This document shows, in pieces, positions 45,350 to 53,871 of a DNA stretch of 64,000 nucleotides (positions are counted from its first letter, which is position 1; each line of letters begins with the position of its first letter). Location of the stretch: the NCBI RefSeq assembly GCF_900184245.1, contig NZ_FXXB01000003.1, positions 186,001 through 250,000 of the forward strand, in the 5' to 3' direction. The DNA is from Brachybacterium massiliense (lineage in GTDB: Bacteria; Actinomycetota; Actinomycetes; Actinomycetales; Dermabacteraceae). The notes below the pieces were generated by a model. It saw only the letters and a program-made list of their open reading frames with translations, made no database searches and was not told the DNA's origin. The position numbers and the translations under genes were made by a program.

Positions 45350-47164
45350 TCAGCCCAGCAGCTCGGACAGCTCCAGCCACCGCTCCTCGAGCTGCTCGAC
45401 CTCCGCCTCCACCGCGCGCAGACGCTCGGTGATCTCCTGCAGCCCCACGAAGTCCGTCTGGTCGTGGGCGGCCAGCTCGGCGTGCAGCGCAGAGGTCTGC
45501 TTCTCGAGCTTCTGCATCCGGCGCTCGGCGGCACCGAGCTCCTTCTGCGCGGCATGCGCCTCCGCTCCCGAGAGCGCCGAGGCCGCATCGTTCCCGCCGC
45601 CCGACGGCGCAGGCCGCGCCGGCTGATCGCCGGCGGAGGCCTCGGCGGCGGCCCGCTCCTCGCTCTCGGCACGCAGCGCGAGGTACTGCTCGATCCCGCC
45701 CGGCACATGTCGCACCTGCCCGTCGAGCACCGCGTACTGGGTGTCGGTGACCCGCTCGAGCAGGTACCGGTCATGGGAGACCACGATCAGCGGACCGGGC
45801 CAGGTGTCCAGCAGGTCCTCCATCGCGGCGAGCATGTCGGTGTCCATGTCGTTGGTGGGCTCGTCGAGCACCAGCACGTTGGGCTCCTCGAGCAGCGTGA
45901 ACAGCAGGTTCAGCCGTCGCTGCTGGCCGCCTGAGAGCGCGCCCACACGCACCTTCTGATGCACGGTGGTGAAGCCCAGGCGCTCGAGCAGCTGCCCCGG
46001 AGTGACCTCGTCCCGCCCTGCGCTGAAGGTGGTGCGGTAGCGCGCAACGACATCGCTGATGCGGGAGTCCAGATGCTCCTCGAGCCCTTCGAGGCGCTGG
46101 GACACCTCCCTCACCGTCACGGTCTTGCCGCGCTCGACCCGCCCGGCCTGGGGCGCGAGCTTCCCGGTGATCAGGGCCAGCAGCGTCGACTTGCCCGCGC
46201 CGTTGGGGCCGAGCACGCCGATGCGGTCCGCCGGGCCGATGTGGAGGGTCACGTCCCGCAGCACGGTGCGCTCGCCGTAGCCCGCATCGACCTCGAGCAG
46301 GTCGAGCACGTCCCGGCCCAGCCGCGAGGTGGCCAGCTGCGTGAGCTCGACCGTGTCCCGCACCGGCGGCTCGCCTGCGATCAGCTCGTTGGCGGCGTCG
46401 ATGCGGAACTTCGGCTTCGAGGTGCGGGCGGGCGCGCCGCGGCGCAGCCAGGCCAGCTCCTTGCGCATCAGGTTCTGGCGCTTGGACTCGATCGCCGCCG
46501 CCTGCCGGTCCCGCTCGACGCGCTGCAGCACATAGGCCGCGTAGCCGCCCTCGAACGGCTCGACGATCCCGTCATGGACCTCCCACATCCGGGTGCAGAC
46601 CGCGTCGAGGAACCAGCGGTCGTGGGTGATGACCACGAGCCCGCCGTCCTTCGGGCTCCAGCGGCGCCGCAGGTGCTCGGCGAGCCAGGCGATGCCCTCG
46701 ACATCCAGATGGTTCGTGGGCTCGTCCAGCAGCAGCACGTCCCAGTCGCCCACCAGCAGCTCCGCGAGGTGGACGCGGCGCAGCTGGCCGCCGGAGAGCC
46801 CGTCCAGCGGCGCCTCGAGGTCGATGCCGCCCAGCAGCCCCGCGAGCACGTCGCGGATCCGAGGGTCCGAGGCCCACTCGAACTCGGGCCGGTCGCCGAG
46901 GACCCGCTGGGCGACGGTGGTGCCGGCGGTCGCCTCGTCCTGCTGGCTCAGCACCCCCACGCGGACCCCGCCGCGCACCGTGACCCGCCCGGAGTCCGGC
47001 TCGCGGGTGCGGGCCAGCAGGCGCAGCAGCGTGGACTTGCCGTCGCCGTTGCGGCCCACCACCCCGATGCGGTCGCCCTCGTCGATCCCGACGGTGATGT
47101 CGTCCAGGAGCACGCGGTCGGGCAGTGCGACGTGCAGGGACTGGGTGCCGAGCAGATGAGCCAT
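45350..47164 (-). CDS. ABC-F family ATPase (Uup/EttA-like)
   Basis: 604 aa soluble protein with two ABC domains and no membrane part: Walker A GRNGDGKST and GPNGAGKST, signatures LSGGQLRR and LSGGQQRR, Walker B LLLDEPTNHLD and LVLDEPTNDMD. A basic inter-domain linker and a C-terminal coiled coil (about 525-600) resemble Uup. ABC-F proteins act on ribosomes; some protect from antibiotics. In related genomes this gene follows ispE on the same strand; here it is convergent. A MarR gene lies 140 nt upstream on the same strand. Confidence 0.93.
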   Translation of the reverse strand: MAHLLGTQSLHVALPDRVLLDDITVGIDEGDRIGVVGRNGDGKSTLLRLLARTREPDSGRVTVRGGVRVGVLSQQDEATAGTTVAQRVLGDRPEFEWASDPRIRDVLAGLLGGIDLEAPLDGLSGGQLRRVHLAELLVGDWDVLLLDEPTNHLDVEGIAWLAEHLRRRWSPKDGGLVVITHDRWFLDAVCTRMWEVHDGIVEPFEGGYAAYVLQRVERDRQAAAIESKRQNLMRKELAWLRRGAPARTSKPKFRIDAANELIAGEPPVRDTVELTQLATSRLGRDVLDLLEVDAGYGERTVLRDVTLHIGPADRIGVLGPNGAGKSTLLALITGKLAPQAGRVERGKTVTVREVSQRLEGLEEHLDSRISDVVARYRTTFSAGRDEVTPGQLLERLGFTTVHQKVRVGALSGGQQRRLNLLFTLLEEPNVLVLDEPTNDMDTDMLAAMEDLLDTWPGPLIVVSHDRYLLERVTDTQYAVLDGQVRHVPGGIEQYLALRAESEERAAAEASAGDQPARPAPSGGGNDAASALSGAEAHAAQKELGAAERRMQKLEKQTSALHAELAAHDQTDFVGLQEITERLRAVEAEVEQLEERWLELSELLG

Positions 47165-47304
47165 GCGATGAGTTCCTCAGGAGAGCGGGGTGGGCGGAGC
47201 GGCGAGCGGGGGGCGCACGCCGCCGCCGGCGGAATGTCGGGATCGGACGGAACGGGAGGCCAGGAGGCGGGCCGGAGCGGGCCGGTGCCCGCCTCGGAGC
47301 CTGC

Positions 47305-47838
47305 TCACGCCCCGTGCGGGGCGTCCGTCTCGAAGGTCAGCAGGAGCGAGCGGAGGGTGTCGGCGAGCTCGGCGCGCCCGTCGGGGGCGAGCGGCTCGAG
47401 CAGCTCCTGCTCCGCCTCCAGCAGCCGCTCCATCGCCGCATCCACCCGCGCCACCCCGTCGGCCCGCAGCCGCACCTCCACGGCGCGGCCGTCATGGGGG
47501 CTGCGGTTCTTGCTCACCAGCCCGCGGGCTACCAGCTTGTCGATGCGGGTGGTCATCGTGCCGCTGGTCACCAGCGTCTCGTGCATCAGGGCGCCGGGGG
47601 AGAGGGCGTCCTCGCCGCTGCGTCGCAGCGCCGAGAGCATGTCGAACTCCCAGCCCTCGAGCCCGGCGTCGGCGAAGGCGCTGCGCCGCGCCACCTCGAG
47701 GTACCGCGAGAGGCGGGAGATGCGCGAGAACACCGCCAGCGGCGCGACGTCCAGATCGGTGCGCGCCCTGCGCCAGCCGTCGATGATCCGATCGACCTCG
47801 TCGTGGCGCGGAGCGGCGTCCTCAGGCGAAAGGGGCAT
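47305..47838 (-). CDS. MarR family transcriptional regulator
   Basis: 177 aa winged-helix regulator. The core runs from about residue 35 to 150: GWEFDMLSALRRSG, then the recognition-helix region TLVTSGTMTTRIDKLVARGLVSK and the wing SPHDGRAVEVRL. The leaderless TAGACT promoter fixes the start. Its position just upstream of the ABC-F gene suggests it could control that gene in response to a small molecule; this is inference. Confidence 0.9.
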   Translation of the reverse strand: MPLSPEDAAPRHDEVDRIIDGWRRARTDLDVAPLAVFSRISRLSRYLEVARRSAFADAGLEGWEFDMLSALRRSGEDALSPGALMHETLVTSGTMTTRIDKLVARGLVSKNRSPHDGRAVEVRLRADGVARVDAAMERLLEAEQELLEPLAPDGRAELADTLRSLLLTFETDAPHGA

Positions 47839-47844
47839 GCGCAG

Positions 47845-47850
47845 AGTCTA
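47845..47850 (-). promoter_or_regulatory. Leaderless promoter -10 of the MarR gene
   Basis: TAGACT on the minus strand, then 6 nt, then ATG at 47838. Confidence 0.6.
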
Positions 47851-47858
47851 GGTCCCCG

Positions 47859-48506
47859 TCAGCGCCGGGTGTCCTGGCGCAGGGTGGGCTTCTTCTGCAG
47901 GGCGCTGAGCCCGTACCAGGAGAGGTTGATCATGCGCGCGGCGACGATCTCCTTCGAGGGCTTGCGCGTCTCGAGCCACCACTGGCCGGTGTAGGCGACC
48001 ATCCCCACCAGCATCTGCGCATACAGCGCCGCGTCGCGCGCGGGATAGGAGTGCATCGAGAGCTGGGCGGCGAGGATCTCCTCGACGCGTCGAGCCACAT
48101 CGGTCAGCAGCGAGGAGAAGGTGCCCACGCCGTGGCTGACGGGCGAGTCGCGCACCAGGATCCGGAAGCCGTCCTCGTTCTCGTCGATGTAGGACAGGAA
48201 GGACAGCGCCGCCTGCTCCATCAGCACCCTCGGATGCGCCCGCTGGTCCTGCAGCGAGTTCTCGAGCTCCCCGAGCAGGGTCGAGACCTCCCGGTCCACC
48301 ACCACCGCGTACAGCCCCTCCTTACCGCCGAAGTGCTCGTACACGATCGGCTTGGAGACCTTCGCGCGCGCGGCGATCTCCTCGACGGTCGTCATGTCGA
48401 AGCCCTTCTCGGCGAACAGGCGCCGCCCCACCGTCACCAGCTGCTCGCGCCGCTCCTTGCCCGTCATGCGGGTCGACCGGCCGCGCGACCCCCCGTTCTC
48501 CACCAT
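47859..48506 (-). CDS. TetR family transcriptional regulator
   Basis: 215 aa. The N-terminal HTH (RREQLVTVGRRLFAEKGFDMTTVEEIAARAKVSKPIVYEHFGGKEGLY in outline: helix, turn, recognition helix VSKPIVYEHF) is followed by an all-helical ligand domain. ATG 48506 is preferred, with GAGACT 7 nt upstream and no ribosome site. It sits next to tRNA-Gln and glmU, matching the position of Rv1019. Ligand and targets unknown. Confidence 0.9.
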   Translation of the reverse strand: MVENGGSRGRSTRMTGKERREQLVTVGRRLFAEKGFDMTTVEEIAARAKVSKPIVYEHFGGKEGLYAVVVDREVSTLLGELENSLQDQRAHPRVLMEQAALSFLSYIDENEDGFRILVRDSPVSHGVGTFSSLLTDVARRVEEILAAQLSMHSYPARDAALYAQMLVGMVAYTGQWWLETRKPSKEIVAARMINLSWYGLSALQKKPTLRQDTRR

Positions 48507-48623
48507 GGCTCGGAGTCTCCCACACCGCCCCATGGAGGGTGGCGCCTCCGGACGGCCGCCGCCCGGGCGTGCGGGGTGCGTCCCACCGGCGCGGATCCGG
48601 TCCGAGCGGGCCCGCGCTGACGA

Positions 48624-48629
48624 TAGGAT
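48624..48629 (+). promoter_or_regulatory. Possible -10 of tRNA-Gln
   Basis: TAGGAT, about 76 nt before the tRNA 5' end, so a 5' leader of roughly 70 nt would need trimming by RNase P. Confidence 0.35.
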
Positions 48630-48705
48630 CGGGCCGCGCCCGCGGCGACCCGACGTGCACGGCACCTCCGAATGCCGGTGCGGAGGGTCCCTGCGACCGG
48701 CGCGA

Positions 48706-48777
48706 TCCGCCATGGTGTAATCGGCAACACCTCAGATTTTGGTTCTGAAGTTTCAGGTTCGAGTCCTGATGGCGGAA
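48706..48777 (+). tRNA. tRNA-Gln (anticodon TTG)
   Basis: 72-nt cloverleaf: acceptor TCCGCCA with TGGCGGA, an anticodon stem TCAGA with TCTGA around TTTTGGT (anticodon TTG, codon CAA), and a T arm TCAGG-TTCGAGT-CCTGA. Discriminator A; CCA not encoded. It lies 61 nt before glmU. Confidence 0.95.
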
Positions 48778-48838
48778 CGCTCACCGCCCCCGCGGCGGTG
48801 CGGCACAGCCCACCCGTCGATCCCGAGGAGCCGCAGAC

Positions 48839-50347
48839 GTGGGAAACGCTGAGAACACCGCCCCCGCCGCCGTGATCGTCCTGGCCGCAGGTGCCGGGAC
48901 ACGAATGAAGTCCCGCACCCCGAAGGTGCTCCACGAGATCGGGGGCAGATCCCTCCTCGTGCACGCCGTCAACGCCGCCGACGGCACCGGCCCCGGCGAG
49001 CTGGTGGTGGTGCTGCGCCACGAGCGCGACCGCGTCGCCGCGCACCTGGGCGAGCACGCCCCCGAGGTGTCCGTCGCCGATCAGGACGAGATCCCCGGCA
49101 CCGGCCGCGCCGTGCAGTGCGGGCTCGAGCAGGTCACCGCCGCCGAGGGCACCGTGCTGGTCACCTACGGCGACGTCCCGTTGCTGGACCCCGCCACCCT
49201 GCGCGACCTGGTCGCCGCGCACGAGGGCGCCGGGGCCGCGGCCACCGTGCTCAGCGCGCGCGTGCCCGATCCCACCGGCTACGGCCGGATCCTGCGCTCC
49301 GAGGACGGCTCCGAGGTGCTCGGCATCGTCGAGCACAAGGACGCCGACGACTCCCAGCGCGCGATCGACGAGATCAACTCCGGCATCTACGCCTTCGACC
49401 TGGCGGTGCTGCGCGAGGCGCTGGGCCGCATCGGCACCGACAACGCCCAGGGCGAGATGTACCTCACCGACGTGCTCTCGATCGCGCGCCAGGACGGCCG
49501 CTCGGTGCGCGCCGTGGTCACCGAGGACGTGATGATGGTCGAGGGCGTCAACGACCGCGTCCAGCTCGCCCAGCTCGGCGCCGAGATGAACCGCCGCATC
49601 CTCGAGCGTCACATGCGCTCCGGCGTCACGATCGTGGACCCCTCCACCACCTGGATCGACGCGGATGTCACCATCGCGCAGGATGCCGTGATCCTGCCGG
49701 GCGTCCAGCTCCACGGCGCCACCGACATCGGCACCGAGGCCGTGATCGGCCCCGACACCACGTTGCGCGACACCGAGGTGGGTGCGGGCGCCGAGGTGGT
49801 CCGCTCCCACGCGCTGCTCGCGGTGATCGGCGCGGACGCGAACGTCGGCCCCTTCTCCTACCTGCGCGCCGGCACGGACCTGGGGGCCGGGGGCAAGATC
49901 GGCGGTTTCGTCGAGACCAAGAACGCCGTGATCGCCGACGGCGCGAAGGTGCCCCATCTCAGCTACGTGGGCGATGCCGAGATCGGCGAGGGCAGCAACA
50001 TCGGCGCCGGCACGATCTTCGCCAACTACGACGGCGTGAACAAGCACCGCACCACGGTGGGCAGGCATGTGCGGGTCGGCTCGGACAACGTCCTCGTGGC
50101 CCCCGTCACCATCGGTGACGGCGCCGCGACGGGCGCCGGCACCACCGTCCGCAAGGACGTCCCGCCGGGAGCGCTGGGAGTCAGCGCTGTCTCGCAGCGG
50201 AACGTGGAAGGATGGACCATGCGACGCCGTGCGGGGACCGCGGCCGAGGACGCGGCACGTGCCGCACTCGGCGCCGAGGAAGGGTCCGTTGCCAGGACGC
50301 CTGCAGGAACTGCCGCCGAAGAGCACAAGGAGCACGAGCAGCGATGA
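48839..50347 (+). CDS. glmU: Bifunctional UDP-GlcNAc pyrophosphorylase / GlcN-1-P acetyltransferase
   Basis: Makes UDP-GlcNAc for peptidoglycan. 502 aa. The N-terminal nucleotidyltransferase starts VIVLAAGAGTRMKSRTPKVLHEI; the C-terminal left-handed beta helix has hexapeptide repeats and the acetyl-transfer region GGFVETKNAVIADGAKVPHLSYVGDAEIGEGSNIGAG. A disordered Ala/Glu tail of about 45 residues follows. GTG start with GAGGAG 8 nt upstream. It overlaps prs by 4 nt, the common actinobacterial glmU-prs order. Confidence 0.96.
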   Translation: MGNAENTAPAAVIVLAAGAGTRMKSRTPKVLHEIGGRSLLVHAVNAADGTGPGELVVVLRHERDRVAAHLGEHAPEVSVADQDEIPGTGRAVQCGLEQVTAAEGTVLVTYGDVPLLDPATLRDLVAAHEGAGAAATVLSARVPDPTGYGRILRSEDGSEVLGIVEHKDADDSQRAIDEINSGIYAFDLAVLREALGRIGTDNAQGEMYLTDVLSIARQDGRSVRAVVTEDVMMVEGVNDRVQLAQLGAEMNRRILERHMRSGVTIVDPSTTWIDADVTIAQDAVILPGVQLHGATDIGTEAVIGPDTTLRDTEVGAGAEVVRSHALLAVIGADANVGPFSYLRAGTDLGAGGKIGGFVETKNAVIADGAKVPHLSYVGDAEIGEGSNIGAGTIFANYDGVNKHRTTVGRHVRVGSDNVLVAPVTIGDGAATGAGTTVRKDVPPGALGVSAVSQRNVEGWTMRRRAGTAAEDAARAALGAEEGSVARTPAGTAAEEHKEHEQR

Positions 50348-51324
50348 GCGGAATCGTCACCACCGGGGAGAAGCGACTGGTCCTCGCATCGGGCCGGTCA
50401 CACCCCGTCCTTGCGCAGGAGGTCGCTGCCGAGCTCGGCGTCGACGTCCTGCCGATGGATGCCTGGGACTTCGCCAACGGCGAGATCTACGTGCGCTACG
50501 GCGAGTCCGTGCGCGGCACGGACGTCTTCGTCCTCCAGTCCCATCCCGCCCCGATCAACACGTGGGTGATGGAGCACCTGATCATGATCGATGCGCTCAA
50601 GCGCGCCTCGGCCAAGCGGATCACCGCGATCGCACCGAGCTTCCCCTACGCGCGCCAGGACAAGAAGCACCGCGGCCGCGAGCCGATCTCCGCCCGCCTG
50701 GTCGCCGATCTCTACGAGACCGCGGGCGCGGACCGCATGATCTCGGTGGATCTCCACGCCCCGCAGGTCCAGGGCTACTTCAACCGCCCCGTGGACCATC
50801 TGATGGCGCTGCCGATCCTGGCGGACTACATCCAGGAGAAGTACGGCCAGGAGGACATCGCCGTGGTGTCCCCGGATGCCGGCCGCATCCGCGTGGCGGA
50901 GCAGTGGGCCAAGCGCCTGGGCGGCGTCAACCTCGCCTTCATCCACAAGACCCGCGACATCACGCGCCCCAACCAGGCCGTGGCCAAGCGCGTGATCGGT
51001 GACGTCGAGGGCAAGACCTGCATCCTGGTCGACGACATGATCGACACCGCCGGCACCATCGTGCAGGCGGCGGACGCCCTGGTGGACAACGGCGCCGACT
51101 CGGTGATCATCGCCACCACCCACCCGATCCTCTCGGACCCGGCCACCGAGCGCCTGAAGAACAGCGCCGTGCGCGAGGTGGTGTGCACCAACACCCTGCC
51201 CGTCCCGCCCGAGAAGCAGTTCGACCGGCTCACCCAGCTCTCGATCGCGCCGCTGCTGGCGCGGGCGATCCGCGCCGTCTTCGATGACGGCTCGGTCACC
51301 AGCCTCTTCGACGGCGAGGTCTGA
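50344..51324 (+). CDS. prs: Ribose-phosphate pyrophosphokinase
   Basis: Makes PRPP from ribose-5-phosphate and ATP. 326 aa. Class I features: SVRGTDVFVLQS, the ATP-site region PSFPYARQDKKHRGREPISARLV, the catalytic flexible-loop region VVSPDAGRIRVAEQWAKRLGG, and the PRPP loop LVDDMIDTAGTI. The start is the ATG overlapping glmU's stop. PRPP also feeds Hpt encoded at 2.4 kb. Confidence 0.97.
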   Translation: MSGIVTTGEKRLVLASGRSHPVLAQEVAAELGVDVLPMDAWDFANGEIYVRYGESVRGTDVFVLQSHPAPINTWVMEHLIMIDALKRASAKRITAIAPSFPYARQDKKHRGREPISARLVADLYETAGADRMISVDLHAPQVQGYFNRPVDHLMALPILADYIQEKYGQEDIAVVSPDAGRIRVAEQWAKRLGGVNLAFIHKTRDITRPNQAVAKRVIGDVEGKTCILVDDMIDTAGTIVQAADALVDNGADSVIIATTHPILSDPATERLKNSAVREVVCTNTLPVPPEKQFDRLTQLSIAPLLARAIRAVFDDGSVTSLFDGEV

Positions 51325-51375
51325 ACCGGCCGCTCCGCGCCGAGCGAGCACTGCGGTGCTCCGCGCGCCCGCACA

Positions 51376-51419
51376 GCACGAGGCCCCGCCTCCCGTACCA
51401 GGGAAGCGGGGCCTCGTGC
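51376..51419. terminator. Hairpin between convergent prs and DoxX genes
   Basis: A perfect 14-bp stem (51376-51389 and 51406-51419) extended inside the loop by TCCC with GGGA. No U tract. Confidence 0.75.
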
Positions 51420-51432
51420 CGTACGGCGGGGA

Positions 51433-51990
51433 TCAGATCAGGAACCTGTTGCCCTTGACCAGGCGGTGCCAGTGGGCGCCCAGGCCCACGTGGTCGCCGG
51501 CGGCCAGGCCTGCCATGGCGATCACGGCCACTGCCATCAGCAGATGGGTGTCATACAGCGGGTTGGTCGCGATCGGGAAGGCGGCCAGGTACATCAGGGT
51601 GTACATCGCCGCTGCGGAGACCGCGGCCACGCGGGTGCCGATGCCGAGCATCAACGCCACGCCGACGCCCAGCAGACCCAGCATGAACAGCACGTCGGTG
51701 AGCGGGTTGATCGAGAGGAAGAACTCCCACATCCCCGCGAAGGGGTTGCCGCCCTCGATCGAGCCGCCCAGGAAGCCGCTGGTGGGCGAGCCGCCGTTGA
51801 GCCAGGAGTTCTCGGTGGGGGTCGAGAAGCCGAGCCCGAAGGTCTTGTCCAGGAACGCCCACAGGAAGGTGAACCCGACCATCAGGCGGGTGATGCCCAG
51901 AACGGTGAAGCCCCAGCCCTTCTTCTCGGCGCCGACGGCGGTGCCTGCCGCGGCGGGGACGGTGGCGGTGGTGGCGGTCGTGGTGGTCAC
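51433..51990 (-). CDS. DoxX family membrane protein
   Basis: 185 aa. A Thr/Ala-rich N terminus is followed by four membrane helices (about 33-50, 95-117, 120-140, 145-165) in DoxX/SURF4-like arrangement, with an extracytoplasmic loop FGLGFSTPTENSWLNGGSPTSG after the first. Family members include the small subunit of thiosulfate:quinone oxidoreductase and mycobacterial DoxX-like redox proteins. GTG start with AAAGG 9 nt upstream. Two DosR-like boxes precede its promoter, hinting at hypoxia or redox control. Confidence 0.85.
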   Translation of the reverse strand: MTTTTATTATVPAAAGTAVGAEKKGWGFTVLGITRLMVGFTFLWAFLDKTFGLGFSTPTENSWLNGGSPTSGFLGGSIEGGNPFAGMWEFFLSINPLTDVLFMLGLLGVGVALMLGIGTRVAAVSAAAMYTLMYLAAFPIATNPLYDTHLLMAVAVIAMAGLAAGDHVGLGAHWHRLVKGNRFLI

Positions 51991-52046
51991 GGGGATGCCT
52001 TTCGGTGGACGATCCCGGGAAGGGGTCGTGTGAATGTGACAAGAAC

Positions 52047-52052
52047 AGAGTA
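52047..52052 (-). promoter_or_regulatory. -10 element of the DoxX gene
   Basis: TACTCT on the minus strand, 56 nt before the GTG. No -35; a DosR-like box is centred about 33 bp upstream of it. Confidence 0.5.
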
Positions 52053-52075
52053 GGCAGGAACAGCCCGCCGATCCG

Positions 52076-52089
52076 GGGACCTAGGTCAC
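52076..52089 (-). promoter_or_regulatory. DosR/DevR-like box, proximal
   Basis: GGGAC-CTAG-GTCAC: one mismatch to GGGAC-N4-GTCCC, the core of the DosR consensus as I recall it. The centre lies near -42 relative to the inferred DoxX start site. Confidence 0.5.
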
Positions 52090-52111
52090 TGATTTCTGGC
52101 TCTGACCTGCA

Positions 52112-52125
52112 GGGACGTAGGTCCC
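52112..52125 (-). promoter_or_regulatory. DosR/DevR-like box, distal
   Basis: GGGAC-GTAG-GTCCC: both half-sites are perfect. It is 36 bp from the proximal box, a tandem arrangement as at DosR-activated promoters. Confidence 0.5.
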
Positions 52126-52259
52126 GTCGGAAAGTGCGCCGAGAGCGGGGGTGCCGCCTCCCGCGCCGCCCGACCCGCCGGGCGGGGGCCCTCGAGCCGC
52201 CGAGCGGGGGCCGGTGCGGCGCCGCTCACGTCCGCGCCGGTGCAGAGCGCGCCGCGTGC

Positions 52260-52265
52260 TAAGGT
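52260..52265 (+). promoter_or_regulatory. rplY -10 element
   Basis: TAAGGT, giving a leader of about 130 nt before the rplY ATG. Confidence 0.45.
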
Positions 52266-52403
52266 CACCTGGTCACTTCGGCGAGGGAGTGGGCGCACGC
52301 CCCTCCGTGATCGACGCGGTGCGGAGAAGCTGGAGTCCCGGACTCCCGCGTGCCCCGTGGCGTCGCTCATCGTCGAGCCACCCCTCCACGAGGAGCACAT
52401 CCC

Positions 52404-53024
52404 ATGGCTGAGAAGCTGAACGTCGAACTGCGCGAGGACTTCGGCAAGGGCGCGTCCCGCCGTCTGCGCGCCGAGAGCCGTATCCCCGCCGTCCTGTACG
52501 GGCACGGCCAGGACCCCATCCACCTCTCGCTGCCCGGGCACGACACCGCCCTGGCCGCCCGTAACCCCAACGCTCTGCTCGAGCTGGTCCTGCCCGACGG
52601 CGAGACCCACCTCGCGCTGATCAAGGAGATCCAGCGCCACCCGCTCAAGCGCTCCCTGAACCACCTCGACCTGATCATCGTCCGCAAGGGCGAGAAGGTC
52701 GAGGTCGAGATCCCCGTGGTCCTCACCGGTGAGCCCGTCTCCCCGGCCGCGGCCTTCGTGGACCTGCAGACCCTCACCCTCCTGGTCGACGCCCTGCACG
52801 TCCCCGAGCAGGTCGAGGTCGACGTCGAGGGTGCCGAGGACGGCTTCCAGGTCTTCGCCGGCGACGTCACCCTGCCCCAGGGCAGCGAGCTCGTGAACGA
52901 CGCCGAGATCCTCGTGGCCTCCGTCGCGCTGCCGCGCGTCGAGGAGGAGGACGAGGAGACCGAGGAGGGTGCCGAGGAGGAGGCCGCCGAGGAGTCCTCG
53001 GAGGAGCCCGCCGAGGAGGAGTGA
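52404..53024 (+). CDS. rplY: 50S ribosomal protein L25/general stress protein Ctc
   Basis: Binds 5S rRNA. 206 aa, the long Ctc/TL5 form. The N-terminal L25 domain (KLNVELREDFGKGASRRLRAESRIPAVLYGHG) and the C-terminal TL5 beta domain (about 95-180) are followed by an acidic tail of about 25 residues, nearly all Glu. ATG start with AGGAG 9 nt upstream. Followed by pth as in M. tuberculosis. Confidence 0.95.
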   Translation: MAEKLNVELREDFGKGASRRLRAESRIPAVLYGHGQDPIHLSLPGHDTALAARNPNALLELVLPDGETHLALIKEIQRHPLKRSLNHLDLIIVRKGEKVEVEIPVVLTGEPVSPAAAFVDLQTLTLLVDALHVPEQVEVDVEGAEDGFQVFAGDVTLPQGSELVNDAEILVASVALPRVEEEDEETEEGAEEEAAEESSEEPAEEE

Positions 53025-53120
53025 CCCTCCGGAGCGGATCCGGAAGGGCCCACGGCCCGTGCCCCGCTCCTTTGCTCACACCTTTCCCGCCGGGGCGTCG
53101 CGCTGTGCGCGGCGCCCCGG

Positions 53121-53126
53121 TACGGT
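53121..53126 (+). promoter_or_regulatory. Possible -10 of pth-mfd
   Basis: TACGGT in the 232-nt gap after rplY, giving a leader of about 125 nt before pth. A weak hairpin with a one-base bulge (53026-53047) after rplY may end its transcript. Confidence 0.35.
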
Positions 53127-53256
53127 ATCCGGGGTCGTGCGCACCGTCGTCCGCGGTCCTCGCCCGTCGCCGGGCGGGACCGGCGCCAGCGCAGACACCC
53201 ACCCGTCCGCCCCGGCCCGCGCAGGCCGGTGCCCAGGCAGCAGCGAGGAGCAGCCG

Positions 53257-53871
53257 ATGACCGTGAGCGATCGCCGACCGGGCCCGTACCTGGTGGTGGG
53301 CCTGGGCAACCCCGGCCCGAAGTACGCGGCGACGCGCCACAACATCGGCCAGATGGTGATGGACCACATCGCCCAGGCCGGAGGCGGCCGCTTCACCGCG
53401 GCCCGCCGGGCCCAGGCCGTGGTGCTCGAGGGCCGCCTCGGCCTCCCCGGGGCCGACGAGCGGGTCATCCTCGCCAAGACCACCACCTTCATGAACGTCT
53501 CCGGCGGGCCGGTCGCCGCGCTCGCCGCCTACTACGACATCCCGCCCGAGCGGGTGATCGCGGTGCACGACGAGGTCGACATCCCCTTCGACGCCGTCCG
53601 GCTCAAGCTCGGCGGCGGAGAGGGCGGCCACAACGGCCTGCGGGACATCACCAAGACGCTCGGCACGAAGGACTACCTTCGCGTCCGCGTCGGCGTCGGC
53701 CGTCCCTCCGGCGGCCGCGACACCGCCGACCACGTGCTCGCCCCCTTCACCAGCACCGAGCGCAAGACCCTCGAGCTGCTGATCTCCGATGCCGCCGACG
53801 CCGTCGAGATGCTCATCCTCGAGGGCCTCACCGCCGCCCAGCAGTGCTTCCACTCCCGAGAGGCCCGATGA
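53257..53871 (+). CDS. pth: Peptidyl-tRNA hydrolase
   Basis: Releases tRNA from dropped-off peptidyl-tRNA. 204 aa. LVVGLGNPGPKYAATRHNIG contains the catalytic His region; AKTTTFMNVSGGPVAALAAYY, HDEVDIPF with the catalytic Asp, and GGGEGGHNGLRDI are all present. ATG start with GAGGAG 6 nt upstream. ATGA overlap with mfd. Confidence 0.96.
   Translation: MTVSDRRPGPYLVVGLGNPGPKYAATRHNIGQMVMDHIAQAGGGRFTAARRAQAVVLEGRLGLPGADERVILAKTTTFMNVSGGPVAALAAYYDIPPERVIAVHDEVDIPFDAVRLKLGGGEGGHNGLRDITKTLGTKDYLRVRVGVGRPSGGRDTADHVLAPFTSTERKTLELLISDAADAVEMLILEGLTAAQQCFHSREAR

Larger units (their letters stand above)
51991..52403. other. 413-bp divergent gap between the DoxX gene and rplY
   Basis: No gene seen. 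From left: DoxX leader and -10 (52047-52052), two DosR-like palindromes (52076-52089 and 52112-52125), a GC-rich block with an inverted repeat around 52188-52200, the rplY -10 (52260-52265), and an rplY leader of about 130 nt. Confidence 0.65.

Noticed and set aside
47165..47304. Antibiotic-resistance attenuator leader before the ABC-F gene
   Set aside because: No short leader peptide or alternative hairpins seen in the 140-nt gap; the ABC-F protein is of the housekeeping Uup-like type next to ispE.
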